Assembly (NCBI GenBank): GCA_020025545.1
Contig: JAHHRX010000004.1
Location: 1-64,000 of the forward strand
DNA: 64,000 bases
Reading direction: 5' to 3'
DNA from: Oscillospiraceae bacterium
Lineage (GTDB): Bacteria > Bacillota > Clostridia > Oscillospirales > Oscillospiraceae
The notes under the pieces are model-generated. The model did no database searches. It was not told the DNA's origin and worked only from the letters and a program-made list of their open reading frames with translations. Both the position numbers and the translations under genes were made by a program. Positions 30,395 through 38,529 of the stretch are shown piece by piece (the first letter of the stretch is position 1; the number at the start of each line of letters is the position of its first letter).

Positions 30395-31432
30395 TTACAT
30401 TTCGTTTACACGCTTTACCAGCGTATCGAGAAGCTGGTCGTAGGGCAGCTTTGCCACCTGCTCACCCTTTTCAAAGAGCATACCCCAGCCGTCGCCGCCG
30501 GCGATGCCGATGTCCGCCTCTCGGGCTTCACCGGGTCCATTTACCACGCAGCCCATGACCGCAACGGTCAGCGGCTTTTTGCAGTCCTTAAGGGCTTCAT
30601 CCACCTGATTCACAAGGCTGATGAGGTCAATCCGGGTTCTCCCGCAGGTGGGGCAGGAAATAATGTTCACGCCCTCTTTGCGCAGTCCCGCTGCCTTCAA
30701 AATATCCTTGGCCGCATAGACTTCCTGCACGGGATCGTCGGTAAGGCTTACCCGAATGGTATCGCCGATACCGTCCATCAGCAGAGCGCCAATACCCATG
30801 GCGGACTTGATCATCCCCATTCGCACGGGACCGGTTTCCGTTACACCGATATGGAGAGGATAATCGCACTTACTGCGGAACAGTCTGGCCGCAGCAACCA
30901 TAGTGGGAACTGCTGAAGATTTCATAGAAAGGCAGGTATCATAGAAACCATATTTTTCGAGAAGCTCCAAATGCTCAAATGCGCTTTCCACCAGAGCCTC
31001 CGCCGTGGGATGACCGTACTTATCCAGCAGACGCTTATCCAAACTGCCGCCATTGACGCCAATTCGGATAGGGATATGCTTATCCTTACACACATCCACA
31101 ACAGCCTTTACCCGATCCTCCCCGCCGATATTGCCGGGGTTGATACGAATTTTAGAAGCGCCGGCTTCTGCCGCAGCAATAGCCAGCTTATAGTCGAAAT
31201 GGATATCCGCAACCAGCGGCAGTTCACTTTCTGCGCAGATGTCTGCAAAACCACGAGCTGCCTCCATATTTTGAACGGAAAGTCTTGCAATCTGGCATCC
31301 GGCCGCTTTCAGCTGATGAATCTGTGCCAGCGAAGCTTCCACATCGGTAGTTTTGGTATTGAGCATAGACTGGATCACAACATCTGCGCCGCCGCCAATC
31401 AGAACACCGCCTACATTGATCTGTCTTGTCAT
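30395..31432 (-). CDS. ispG: 4-hydroxy-3-methylbut-2-enyl diphosphate synthase
   Basis: This 345-residue 4Fe-4S enzyme makes HMBPP in the MEP isoprenoid pathway. Conserved segments include VQSMLNTKTTD-like IQSMLNTKTTDV, RINPGNIG and IRIGVNGGS. The cluster Cys are in SCPTCGRT and MGCVVNGPGEA. Its ribosome site AGGAGG is part of the end of rseP (AGG AGG TAA). It sits beside dxr, an earlier step of the same pathway, two genes upstream. Confidence 0.96.
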   Translation of the reverse strand: MTRQINVGGVLIGGGADVVIQSMLNTKTTDVEASLAQIHQLKAAGCQIARLSVQNMEAARGFADICAESELPLVADIHFDYKLAIAAAEAGASKIRINPGNIGGEDRVKAVVDVCKDKHIPIRIGVNGGSLDKRLLDKYGHPTAEALVESAFEHLELLEKYGFYDTCLSMKSSAVPTMVAAARLFRSKCDYPLHIGVTETGPVRMGMIKSAMGIGALLMDGIGDTIRVSLTDDPVQEVYAAKDILKAAGLRKEGVNIISCPTCGRTRIDLISLVNQVDEALKDCKKPLTVAVMGCVVNGPGEAREADIGIAGGDGWGMLFEKGEQVAKLPYDQLLDTLVKRVNEM

Positions 31433-31438
31433 TTTAGG

Positions 31439-32500
31439 TTACCTCCTGACGATCGCAAAAATGTCTTTAAACATAATAAACGCCATCAATCCCAGCAGGA
31501 GCAGCATACCAAATCCGTGGATATAGGCCTCATACTTGGGATTCAGCGTCCTTCCGGTAATTTTCTCATATGCCGTGGTAATAAGCAGAGTCAGAATATG
31601 ACCGCCATCCAGTGCGGGAATGGGCAGCAGGTTCATGATCGCAAGGTTAATGGCAATAAAGCCGCCGAAGGCCAGCATATTCAGCAGCGCATCCACCCAT
31701 GTGGGAGATGCCTGCGCCATCGCGTTCATCTGATCCACAATGCCCACCGGCCCCGTCATATCCGATACCCCCACCTGTCCGGAAAACAGCATATGAAGAC
31801 TGAGCCGCACAATTCGTGAAGAATTCAGTACATTATTCCAGGCGTAGCTGAGCTTATTGGTAAGGGTTGCTTCTTCAACACGGAATGAAAAACCGAATCG
31901 CTCGCTTTTGGTGCCGTCCGGATTGGGAAATTCCCGTTTTTCCATTTGGAAATTGTCAAGATATACTTTCTCACCGTCACGCTCCACCACAAGATCGTGA
32001 ACATCACCGGGGTTGAGAGAGAGCATGGTAGAAAAATCGGACTGAACATAAATTCTTTCGCCATCGACTTTCAGGAATCGGTCCCCGGGCTGCAATCCGC
32101 CGTCGTAGTGAAGTGCGGAGCCTTCTTCAAAATGGTCTATTACCGGCATGACAAACTGCTTCGCAGGCGCAAACACGATAATCATAATAATAACGCCTGT
32201 AACGAAGTTCATTGCCGCGCCGGCTGCCAAGATAATCAGCCGCTTCCACCAGGCCGCTTTCTGAAAAGAATGGGGGCTGTCAGATTCCTCGCTCTCACCT
32301 TCCATGGCACAATAGCCACCGAAGGGAATGCAGCGGATAGAATAGAGTGTCTCCCCTACCTGCTTCTTAAAAATAGCCGGTCCCATAAATATGGAAAACT
32401 CATTGACCTGTACTCCAGAAGCCTTTGCCGCTATAAAGTGTCCCAGTTCGTGAATAAAAATCAAAAAGCTGAAAATCAAAACAGCAAAAATAATGTTCAT
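31439..32500 (-). CDS. rseP: site-2 membrane metalloprotease RseP/RasP
   Basis: This 353-residue intramembrane zinc protease cuts membrane-embedded substrates such as anti-sigma factors and signal peptide remnants. The zinc motif HELGH (about 18-22) is in the first helix. A PDZ domain (about 115-220, GGLQPGDRFLKVDG) follows, and the second active-site motif NLLPIPALDGGH is near residue 290. The ATG overlaps the dxr stop by 4 bases. Confidence 0.96.
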   Translation of the reverse strand: MNIIFAVLIFSFLIFIHELGHFIAAKASGVQVNEFSIFMGPAIFKKQVGETLYSIRCIPFGGYCAMEGESEESDSPHSFQKAAWWKRLIILAAGAAMNFVTGVIIMIIVFAPAKQFVMPVIDHFEEGSALHYDGGLQPGDRFLKVDGERIYVQSDFSTMLSLNPGDVHDLVVERDGEKVYLDNFQMEKREFPNPDGTKSERFGFSFRVEEATLTNKLSYAWNNVLNSSRIVRLSLHMLFSGQVGVSDMTGPVGIVDQMNAMAQASPTWVDALLNMLAFGGFIAINLAIMNLLPIPALDGGHILTLLITTAYEKITGRTLNPKYEAYIHGFGMLLLLGLMAFIMFKDIFAIVRR

Positions 32501-33666
32501 TCCTTATCCTCGTTTCCGGCGCTGCACTGGGCAGCAACATATTCCCGGGCAAGCCGGTCAGATTCCAGAACCTGCTCCAAAGTTGGTTCCTCGATAAAAG
32601 GAACGGAGTCCACTGCACCGCTCACCAGATCGTAAATATCATAGAATCCGATCCGATCCTCAAGATACAAAGCGACCGCAGCCTCATTGGCACCGTTCAT
32701 GACCGGGCAGGCCGTGCCGCCCTGCTTGGCGCACCGCATAGCAAGAGCCAAACAGGGAAATGCGTCCAGATCCGGCTTTGCAAAGGTAAGCGCACCGCAG
32801 GCCGTAAGATCCAAAGGCTCCACAGGGCACTCCTGACGATGCGGATAGGTCAGCGCCAGCTGAATGGGGAGCCGCATATCGGGGCTGCCCAGCTGTGCCA
32901 TCACCGCACCGTCAGTACATTCCACCAGGCTGTGGACAATGCTCTGACGGTGGATCAGTACATCCACCTGTTCCAGCGGCAGGCCGTAAAGCCGCATAGC
33001 TTCGATGACCTCCAGCCCCTTGTTCATAAGGGTGGCACAGTCGATGGTAATTTTGGCACCCATCTTCCAGTTTGGATGCTTAAGTGCATCCGCCTTGGTG
33101 ACGGACCGCAGCTGCTCTCTGGTCATGCCATAGAAAGGTCCTCCGGAGCAGGTCAGCAGCAGGCGCTTAATTTCCCGCTTGTCTTTAACACCCATAAGGC
33201 ACTGGAAAATAGCAGAATGCTCGGAATCCACCGGGATGATCTCTGCGTTATACTTTTTAGCCTCAGCCATCACCAGTTCACCGGCACAGACCAGCGTTTC
33301 CTTGTTGGCAAGGCCGATGCGCTTCTGTTCCCGAATAGCGGCCAGCGTAGGCTTAAGCCCCACCATACCGACTACGGCGGTAATCACGCAGTCTGCTTCC
33401 GGAACGGTTGCCGCACGGATCAGACCTTCTTCTCCCCATGCAATCTCGATGGGCAGATTACCCAGCTGCTCCCTGAGCTTCTGGGCAGCTTCTTCCGTTG
33501 CCATAACTGCCAGCTTAGGGGAAAATTCGCGGCATTGTTCTGCCATCCGCTCCACGCTGGTGCCGGCGGTCAGCGCCGCAACCCGAATGGGCAGCCGGCT
33601 TATAATATCCAAAGTCTGCCGACCGATGGAGCCGGTACTTCCCAAAATACTGACGCATTTTATCAT
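32497..33666 (-). CDS. dxr: 1-deoxy-D-xylulose 5-phosphate reductoisomerase
   Basis: This 389-residue NADPH enzyme converts DXP to MEP, the second step of the MEP pathway. The nucleotide motif GSTGSIGRQTLDII is at the N-terminus. The metal and substrate site VDSEHSAIFQ and the flexible-loop region HPNWKMG are clear. It starts one base after the cdsA stop (TAA A ATG) and overlaps rseP by 4 bases. Confidence 0.97.
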   Translation of the reverse strand: MIKCVSILGSTGSIGRQTLDIISRLPIRVAALTAGTSVERMAEQCREFSPKLAVMATEEAAQKLREQLGNLPIEIAWGEEGLIRAATVPEADCVITAVVGMVGLKPTLAAIREQKRIGLANKETLVCAGELVMAEAKKYNAEIIPVDSEHSAIFQCLMGVKDKREIKRLLLTCSGGPFYGMTREQLRSVTKADALKHPNWKMGAKITIDCATLMNKGLEVIEAMRLYGLPLEQVDVLIHRQSIVHSLVECTDGAVMAQLGSPDMRLPIQLALTYPHRQECPVEPLDLTACGALTFAKPDLDAFPCLALAMRCAKQGGTACPVMNGANEAAVALYLEDRIGFYDIYDLVSGAVDSVPFIEEPTLEQVLESDRLAREYVAAQCSAGNEDKE

Positions 33667-33667
33667 T

Positions 33668-34483
33668 TTATTTCACCACCATAGGCAGCAATGCCAACAG
33701 CACCTCCACCAGAGGAGCTACCAGCATCACAGAATCAAAACGGTCCAGAATTCCGCCATGACCGGGAATCAAATTTCCGTAATCCTTAATTCCTGTCTGG
33801 CGCTTAATGACAGAGAACGTCAAATCGCCAAACACACCGGCAAAGCTGCCTATCACTCCGTAAAAAGCTGTGTTAAGGTAATTAATCCGAAAATCAAAAG
33901 CATGATCCAGAACGAGTCCATAGATCATCATGCCCACAACAGCGGCGACCAAACCGCCTACCAGACCCTCAACACTTTTTTTGGGGCTGATAACCGGTGC
34001 CAGCTTATGATGGCCGAACTTTCTGCCAATGAAATAGGCGCCGGTATCGGAAGAAAATGCAATCACAAAGGGAATCAGCACATAGAACCGGCCGTTACCG
34101 TCCGCAAGCAGCCGTACAAGGCTCGAAAGCAGGTACGGCAGCAGCAGTCCGCCTGCAAGACAGACGGCAATTTTTTCAAAGCGGATTTTAATATGAGACA
34201 GCATCATGGCGACCACCAGCAGGCTGAAGAAAACATATACCCCCAGCAGTCCCCACGTAGGATGCATGCCGTAATAGCACCAAAAAGGCACCAAAGCTGC
34301 TGCCGTCATGGTGCAGATCACCAGTTTCGGATTTCGCACCAATCCGGTGCCCGCCAGAAGCTCATAGGCGGAAATGGCACACATAAATCCCAACAGGACA
34401 GCCGTCATGATCTTCGGTGCCGCCAGCACCACAGCCAGCAGCAGCGGCAGGAGAATCACGGCGGAAAGCACTCTCTTTTTCAT
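33668..34483 (-). CDS. cdsA: phosphatidate cytidylyltransferase
   Basis: This 271-residue polytopic membrane enzyme makes CDP-diacylglycerol for phospholipids. About eight hydrophobic segments are followed by the CdsA signature, with KRQTGIKDYG and PGHGGILDRFDS near residues 220-250. The start is 3 bases after the uppS stop. The order uppS-cdsA-dxr-rseP is the standard Firmicutes arrangement. Confidence 0.95.
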   Translation of the reverse strand: MKKRVLSAVILLPLLLAVVLAAPKIMTAVLLGFMCAISAYELLAGTGLVRNPKLVICTMTAAALVPFWCYYGMHPTWGLLGVYVFFSLLVVAMMLSHIKIRFEKIAVCLAGGLLLPYLLSSLVRLLADGNGRFYVLIPFVIAFSSDTGAYFIGRKFGHHKLAPVISPKKSVEGLVGGLVAAVVGMMIYGLVLDHAFDFRINYLNTAFYGVIGSFAGVFGDLTFSVIKRQTGIKDYGNLIPGHGGILDRFDSVMLVAPLVEVLLALLPMVVK

Positions 34484-34486
34484 AAC

Positions 34487-35212
34487 TCAGGCGCCCCCAA
34501 ACCGGCGATTGCGCCGATGATATTCTTCAATGGCCGCATCCAGATCCGCAGGAGTGAAGTCGGGCCACAGTACATTCATAAATACAAATTCGGAGTAAGC
34601 AGTCTGCCACGGCAGGAAATTGCTGATCCGCATTTCCCCGGAAGGACGAATCACCAGTTCCGGATCCGGTACTCCTTCGGAATCCAGATAAGTGCCGAAA
34701 AGCTGCTCAGTGAGCATTTCCGGCTTTGCCTTCCCCGCTGCCACATCCTCAGCAAAGCTTCTCGCAGCCCGGACGATCTCATCCCGCCCGCCATAATTCA
34801 GGCAGAAATTGACCGTTACCTCGTGGTACTGAGCCGAGCGGCTCTGGGCATCCTCGCAGAGCTTTCTAAGCTCCGGGCTTAAACGGCTCAGGTCGCCAAA
34901 GAATCGGAAACGGACATGGTTCTTTTCCATATCCCGCAGACCTTCTCTGAGATATTTGGCCAGCAGTTTCATCAGTCCGGAAATTTCCTCTTCGGACCGC
35001 TTCCAGTTTTCCGTAGAGAAGGCATATACGGTAAGATATTTCACACCAATAGAACGGCAGTAATTGGCGATGGTACGGAAGGTCTCGCCGCCGGCTGCGT
35101 GCCCCGCAGTCCGAGGCAGGCCCCGCTTCTTTGCCCAGCGGCCGTTGCCGTCCATAATAATGGCAATGTGCTTCGGCGGAAGTAATTTATTATTCGTGTC
35201 CTCGAGTGCCAT
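34487..35212 (-). CDS. uppS: isoprenyl transferase (undecaprenyl diphosphate synthase)
   Basis: This 241-residue cis-prenyltransferase makes the C55 lipid carrier for wall synthesis. The catalytic IMDGNGRWAKKRG (about 18-30), the AFSTENWKR segment and the C-terminal PDPELVIRPSGE are all conserved. The ATG at 35212 has AGAGGTG upstream; an upstream in-frame stretch overlaps a GC-rich hairpin and is not likely translated. Confidence 0.96.
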   Translation of the reverse strand: MALEDTNNKLLPPKHIAIIMDGNGRWAKKRGLPRTAGHAAGGETFRTIANYCRSIGVKYLTVYAFSTENWKRSEEEISGLMKLLAKYLREGLRDMEKNHVRFRFFGDLSRLSPELRKLCEDAQSRSAQYHEVTVNFCLNYGGRDEIVRAARSFAEDVAAGKAKPEMLTEQLFGTYLDSEGVPDPELVIRPSGEMRISNFLPWQTAYSEFVFMNVLWPDFTPADLDAAIEEYHRRNRRFGGA

Positions 35213-35241
35213 AGTGAAGCACCTCTTTCTTTTTAATAGCG

Positions 35242-35268
35242 CATTGGGGGCGATACACGCCCCCAATG
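35242..35268. terminator. GC-rich hairpin between frr and uppS
   Basis: The perfect 11-bp stem CATTGGGGGCG/CGCCCCCAATG with a 5-base loop lies just after frr. No T-tract follows on the minus strand, so it may be an attenuator or an mRNA processing/stability element rather than a full terminator. Confidence 0.5.
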
Positions 35269-35279
35269 ATGTTTCGGCA

Positions 35280-35834
35280 TCAGATAGCCATCAGTTCCTT
35301 TTCCTTGGCGGCAAGGGCATCGTCAACCTTCTTGATATATTTATCCAGAAGATCCTGCAGATCCTTTTCTGCCTTCTTCTGCTCGTCTTCGGTAATCTCA
35401 GACTTCTTCTTGAGAGCCTTCACAAAGTCCATACCCTCCCGGCGGATATTGCGCATGGCAACCTTGGCCTCTTCGGCATACTTCTTAACCTGCTTGGCAA
35501 GCTCCTTACGGCGCTCCTCAGTCAGCTGAGGGAATACCAAACGAATCACGCGGCCGTCATTCTGGGGATTAATACCCAGATCGGAAATCTGAATTGCCTT
35601 CTGAATGTCCTTCAGAAGCTTGGTATCCCAGGGCTGGATGACCAGTGTACGGGCATCGGGAGAAGAAATGGTAGCCACACCTGCCAGGGGGGTCTCACTG
35701 CCATAATATTCAACCGTAATTCGATCCAGAACCTTTGCATTGGCACGGCCTGCTCGGACCGCATCAAAATTATCAGAAAGCACGGACAGCGTCTTGTCCA
35801 TCTTTCTGCTGTAATCATTAAAATCTACGCTCAC
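35280..35834 (-). CDS. frr: ribosome recycling factor
   Basis: This 184-residue factor splits post-termination ribosomes together with EF-G. Family landmarks are RAGRANAKVLDRITVEYYG, PWDTKLLKDIQKAI, and the charged helix ending VDDALAAKEKELM. It starts with GTG 2 bases after the pyrH stop, with AAGGAGG overlapping that stop. Confidence 0.97.
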   Translation of the reverse strand: MSVDFNDYSRKMDKTLSVLSDNFDAVRAGRANAKVLDRITVEYYGSETPLAGVATISSPDARTLVIQPWDTKLLKDIQKAIQISDLGINPQNDGRVIRLVFPQLTEERRKELAKQVKKYAEEAKVAMRNIRREGMDFVKALKKKSEITEDEQKKAEKDLQDLLDKYIKKVDDALAAKEKELMAI

Positions 35835-35836
35835 GG

Positions 35837-36556
35837 TTAGTCCTCCTTAACAGTCGTTCCGATTTTTTCGCCGCAGACAACACGAAGGATATTCTGCGGA
35901 TCTTTCAGAGCAAAGCAAATCAGTGTCATGTGGTTGTCCATTGCCAGAGTCATGGCCGTGGTATCTGTAGCCTTCAGATGGCGGGCAAGGACTTCGTCGT
36001 AGGTCAGCTCGTCAAACTTTACGGCAGTGGGATCCACATTGGGGTCTGCTGAATAGATACCGTCGATATTCTTTGCCATTAAAATGGCGTCTGCCTCAAT
36101 CTCCACGCCACGGAGCACTGCGCCGGTGTCGGTGGAGAAATAGGGGTTTCCGGTGCCGCCTGCAAAGATAACAACCTTTCCCTCATTGAGATAACGGTCA
36201 GCCGTATCCCGGGTGAAGTACTCGGCAAACTTATTCATTTCCACAGCGCTCAGCACACGGGCAGGTACGCCGTGCTTTTCGAGGGCATCGGCAACGGCAA
36301 TGGAATTCATCACGGTAGCCAGCATACCCATGGCATCGCCGTGAGATCGCTGCATTTTATCCGCACCGTCCTTTACCCCCCGCCAGAAATTGCCTCCGCC
36401 GATTACGAGGCCAACCTGTACCCCGCGATCCGTACAATCCTTGATCACCTGACAGACAGAGTTGATTACGGTAAAGTCAAGTCCACGGTGGGCATCTCCG
36501 GCCAGGGCCTCACCGCTGACCTTAAGCAAGATGCGCTTGTATTTAACCTGAGTCAA
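35837..36556 (-). CDS. pyrH: UMP kinase
   Basis: This 239-residue amino-acid-kinase-fold enzyme phosphorylates UMP. KVSGEALAG at the N-terminus, GLVIGGGNFWRG, and FAGGTGNPYFSTDT are the usual substrate and ATP loops. The start is TTG at 36556 with AAGGAGGAG 6 bases upstream. It is the first gene of the long minus-strand cluster that runs to polC. Confidence 0.96.
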   Translation of the reverse strand: MTQVKYKRILLKVSGEALAGDAHRGLDFTVINSVCQVIKDCTDRGVQVGLVIGGGNFWRGVKDGADKMQRSHGDAMGMLATVMNSIAVADALEKHGVPARVLSAVEMNKFAEYFTRDTADRYLNEGKVVIFAGGTGNPYFSTDTGAVLRGVEIEADAILMAKNIDGIYSADPNVDPTAVKFDELTYDEVLARHLKATDTTAMTLAMDNHMTLICFALKDPQNILRVVCGEKIGTTVKED

Positions 36557-36588
36557 TGCAAACTCCTCCTTCTAATTTATCGTATCCT

Positions 36589-36617
36589 ATTTTATATGAT
36601 AGAAGCCGAATTGACAA
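36589..36617 (-). promoter_or_regulatory. promoter of the pyrH-polC cluster
   Basis: On the minus strand TTGTCA, a 17-base spacer and TAAAAT, about 33 bases before the pyrH start. Confidence 0.72.
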
Positions 36618-36719
36618 CCCACAATTTACATTTTTGGTGAAATGTTCTCTAATTTTTTACAATTTCTAAGGCATACGGGCTGCCTGAACAATTGCTTTTC
36701 CATTCCCTGCTATTTTATA

Positions 36720-36748
36720 TTGCAAAAAACGCATAAATCGGTTATAAT
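36720..36748 (+). promoter_or_regulatory. promoter of glnS
   Basis: TTGCAA, a 17-base spacer and TATAAT. It is divergent from the pyrH promoter in a 231-base gap that holds no other feature. Confidence 0.82.
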
Positions 36749-36787
36749 GGCCTAAATTGGATTTTACCAAAGAGAGGAATATTAAAG

Positions 36788-38476
36788 ATGGCTGAAATTA
36801 CTGAAAGTAAAAACTTCATCCAGGCTTTTATCGAAGAAGACATCGCCGAAGGCGGTCGCTTTGAGGGTATGACCGTCCACACCCGGTTTCCGCCGGAGCC
36901 CAACGGTTACCTGCACATCGGTCACTGCAAGGCGTTGACCATTGACTTCGGTACTGCGGAAAAGTTCGGCGGTATCTGCAACCTGCGCATGGACGATACC
37001 AACCCCACCAAGGAAGATGTAGAATTCGTAGAAGCCATTCAGGAAGATATTCACTGGCTGGGCTTTGACTGGGGTGACCGTTTCTTCTATGGCTCCGACT
37101 ACTTTGAAAAGGATTATGAGTTTGCCGTAGAGCTGATTCAGAAGGGGCTCGCCTATGTCTGTGAGCTGACCCCGGAACAGTTTAAGGATTACCGTGGCGA
37201 TCTGACACACCCCGCTGTCTCCCCTTACCGGGACCGCCCCATTGAGGAAAGTCTGGATCTCTTCCGCCGGATGCGTGCCGGTGAGTTTGAGGACAATGCC
37301 ATGACTCTTCGGGCAAAAATTGATCTGACCTCCGGAAACTTCAATATGCGCGACCCGGTTATCTACCGGATTCGTCATATGCATCATCACCGTCAGGGTG
37401 ATAAGTGGTGCATCTATCCAATGTACGACTTTGCACACCCCATTCAGGATGCGCTGGAGGGAATTACCCACTCCCTGTGCTCTCTGGAATTTGAGAATCA
37501 TCGTCCCCTCTATAACTGGGTAGTGGAAAACGTCTCCGTTCCCCATCACCCCCGTCAGATTGAGTTTGCCCGTCTGGGCATCGACCACACCGTGCTTTCC
37601 AAGCGAAAGCTGCGCCAGCTGATCGAGGAAAACCGTGTCTCCGGTTGGGACGATCCCAGAATGCCCACTCTCTGCGGCCTGCGCCGCCGTGGCTATACTC
37701 CCAAGTCCATCCGCAATTTCTGTGAGCGTGTGGGCGTTGCCAAGTCCCCCAACACCATCGACTTCGGCTTCCTGGAGCATTGCCTGCGGGAAGACCTCAA
37801 CGAAACTGCCCAGCGTGTTATGGCTGTAGTAAATCCCGTAAAGCTTACGATCACCAACTATCCGGAAGGACAGTCCGAAAGCTTCCAGGTGGAAAACAAC
37901 CCCAACAAGCCCGAGGACGGTACCCGTGAAGTCACCTTCTCCAGAAATCTCTGGATTGAAGCCGATGATTTCCTGGAGACCCCCGTCCCCAAGTATAAGC
38001 GTCTCTATCCCAACGGACCGGAGTGCCGGCTGAAAGGTGCTTACCTGATCACCTGCACCGGCTGTGTCACCGACGAAAACGGCAAGGTCACCGAAGTTCT
38101 CGCCACATACGACCCCGAATCTCAGGGCGGCAATCCTGCTGACGGTCGGAAAGTCAAGGGTGCTACCATCCATTGGGTAGATGCCAACAACTGCTGCGAT
38201 GCTGAGGTTCGTCAGTACTCCAACCTGTTCAGCGATCCCGATCCCGATGCATCCGGCAAGGATTTCATCGCCTGCCTGAACCCTGATTCTCTGCAGGTGC
38301 TTGAAAACTGCAAGGTGGAAGCATCCCTGCATGATGCCAAGGCACCCTCCTCCTATCAGTTCATGCGTCTGGGCTATTTCTGCCCGGATTCCAAGGACAG
38401 TACACCGGAGCATCTGGTGTTCAACCGTTCTGTAAGCCTGAAGGACAGCTTCAATCCTGCCAAGACCGGAAAGTAA
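36788..38476 (+). CDS. glnS: glutaminyl-tRNA synthetase
   Basis: This 562-residue class Ic synthetase attaches Gln to its tRNA. The HIGH motif is in NGYLHIGHCKA (about 39) and the KMSKS equivalent is VLSKRKL (about 265). The acceptor-binding part and the C-terminal beta-barrel domains follow, and the length agrees with bacterial GlnRS. Many Firmicutes lack this enzyme and make Gln-tRNA through GatCAB, so its presence is a lineage marker. AGAGAGGAATATTAAAG precedes the ATG. It is monocistronic with promoter and terminator. Confidence 0.96.
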   Translation: MAEITESKNFIQAFIEEDIAEGGRFEGMTVHTRFPPEPNGYLHIGHCKALTIDFGTAEKFGGICNLRMDDTNPTKEDVEFVEAIQEDIHWLGFDWGDRFFYGSDYFEKDYEFAVELIQKGLAYVCELTPEQFKDYRGDLTHPAVSPYRDRPIEESLDLFRRMRAGEFEDNAMTLRAKIDLTSGNFNMRDPVIYRIRHMHHHRQGDKWCIYPMYDFAHPIQDALEGITHSLCSLEFENHRPLYNWVVENVSVPHHPRQIEFARLGIDHTVLSKRKLRQLIEENRVSGWDDPRMPTLCGLRRRGYTPKSIRNFCERVGVAKSPNTIDFGFLEHCLREDLNETAQRVMAVVNPVKLTITNYPEGQSESFQVENNPNKPEDGTREVTFSRNLWIEADDFLETPVPKYKRLYPNGPECRLKGAYLITCTGCVTDENGKVTEVLATYDPESQGGNPADGRKVKGATIHWVDANNCCDAEVRQYSNLFSDPDPDASGKDFIACLNPDSLQVLENCKVEASLHDAKAPSSYQFMRLGYFCPDSKDSTPEHLVFNRSVSLKDSFNPAKTGK

Positions 38477-38488
38477 AGCAATATAGTT

Positions 38489-38526
38489 TCACCCCGCAGA
38501 CGGTAATGTCTGCGGGGTGATTTTTT
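38489..38526 (+). terminator. terminator after glnS
   Basis: The 13-bp perfect stem TCACCCCGCAGAC/GTCTGCGGGGTGA with a 6-base loop is followed by TTTTTT. Confidence 0.93.
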
Positions 38527-38529
38527 ACA

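Noticed and set aside
36782..38413. Long minus-strand open frame opposite glnS
   Set aside because: Antisense shadow of glnS, without ribosome site or recognisable protein family.
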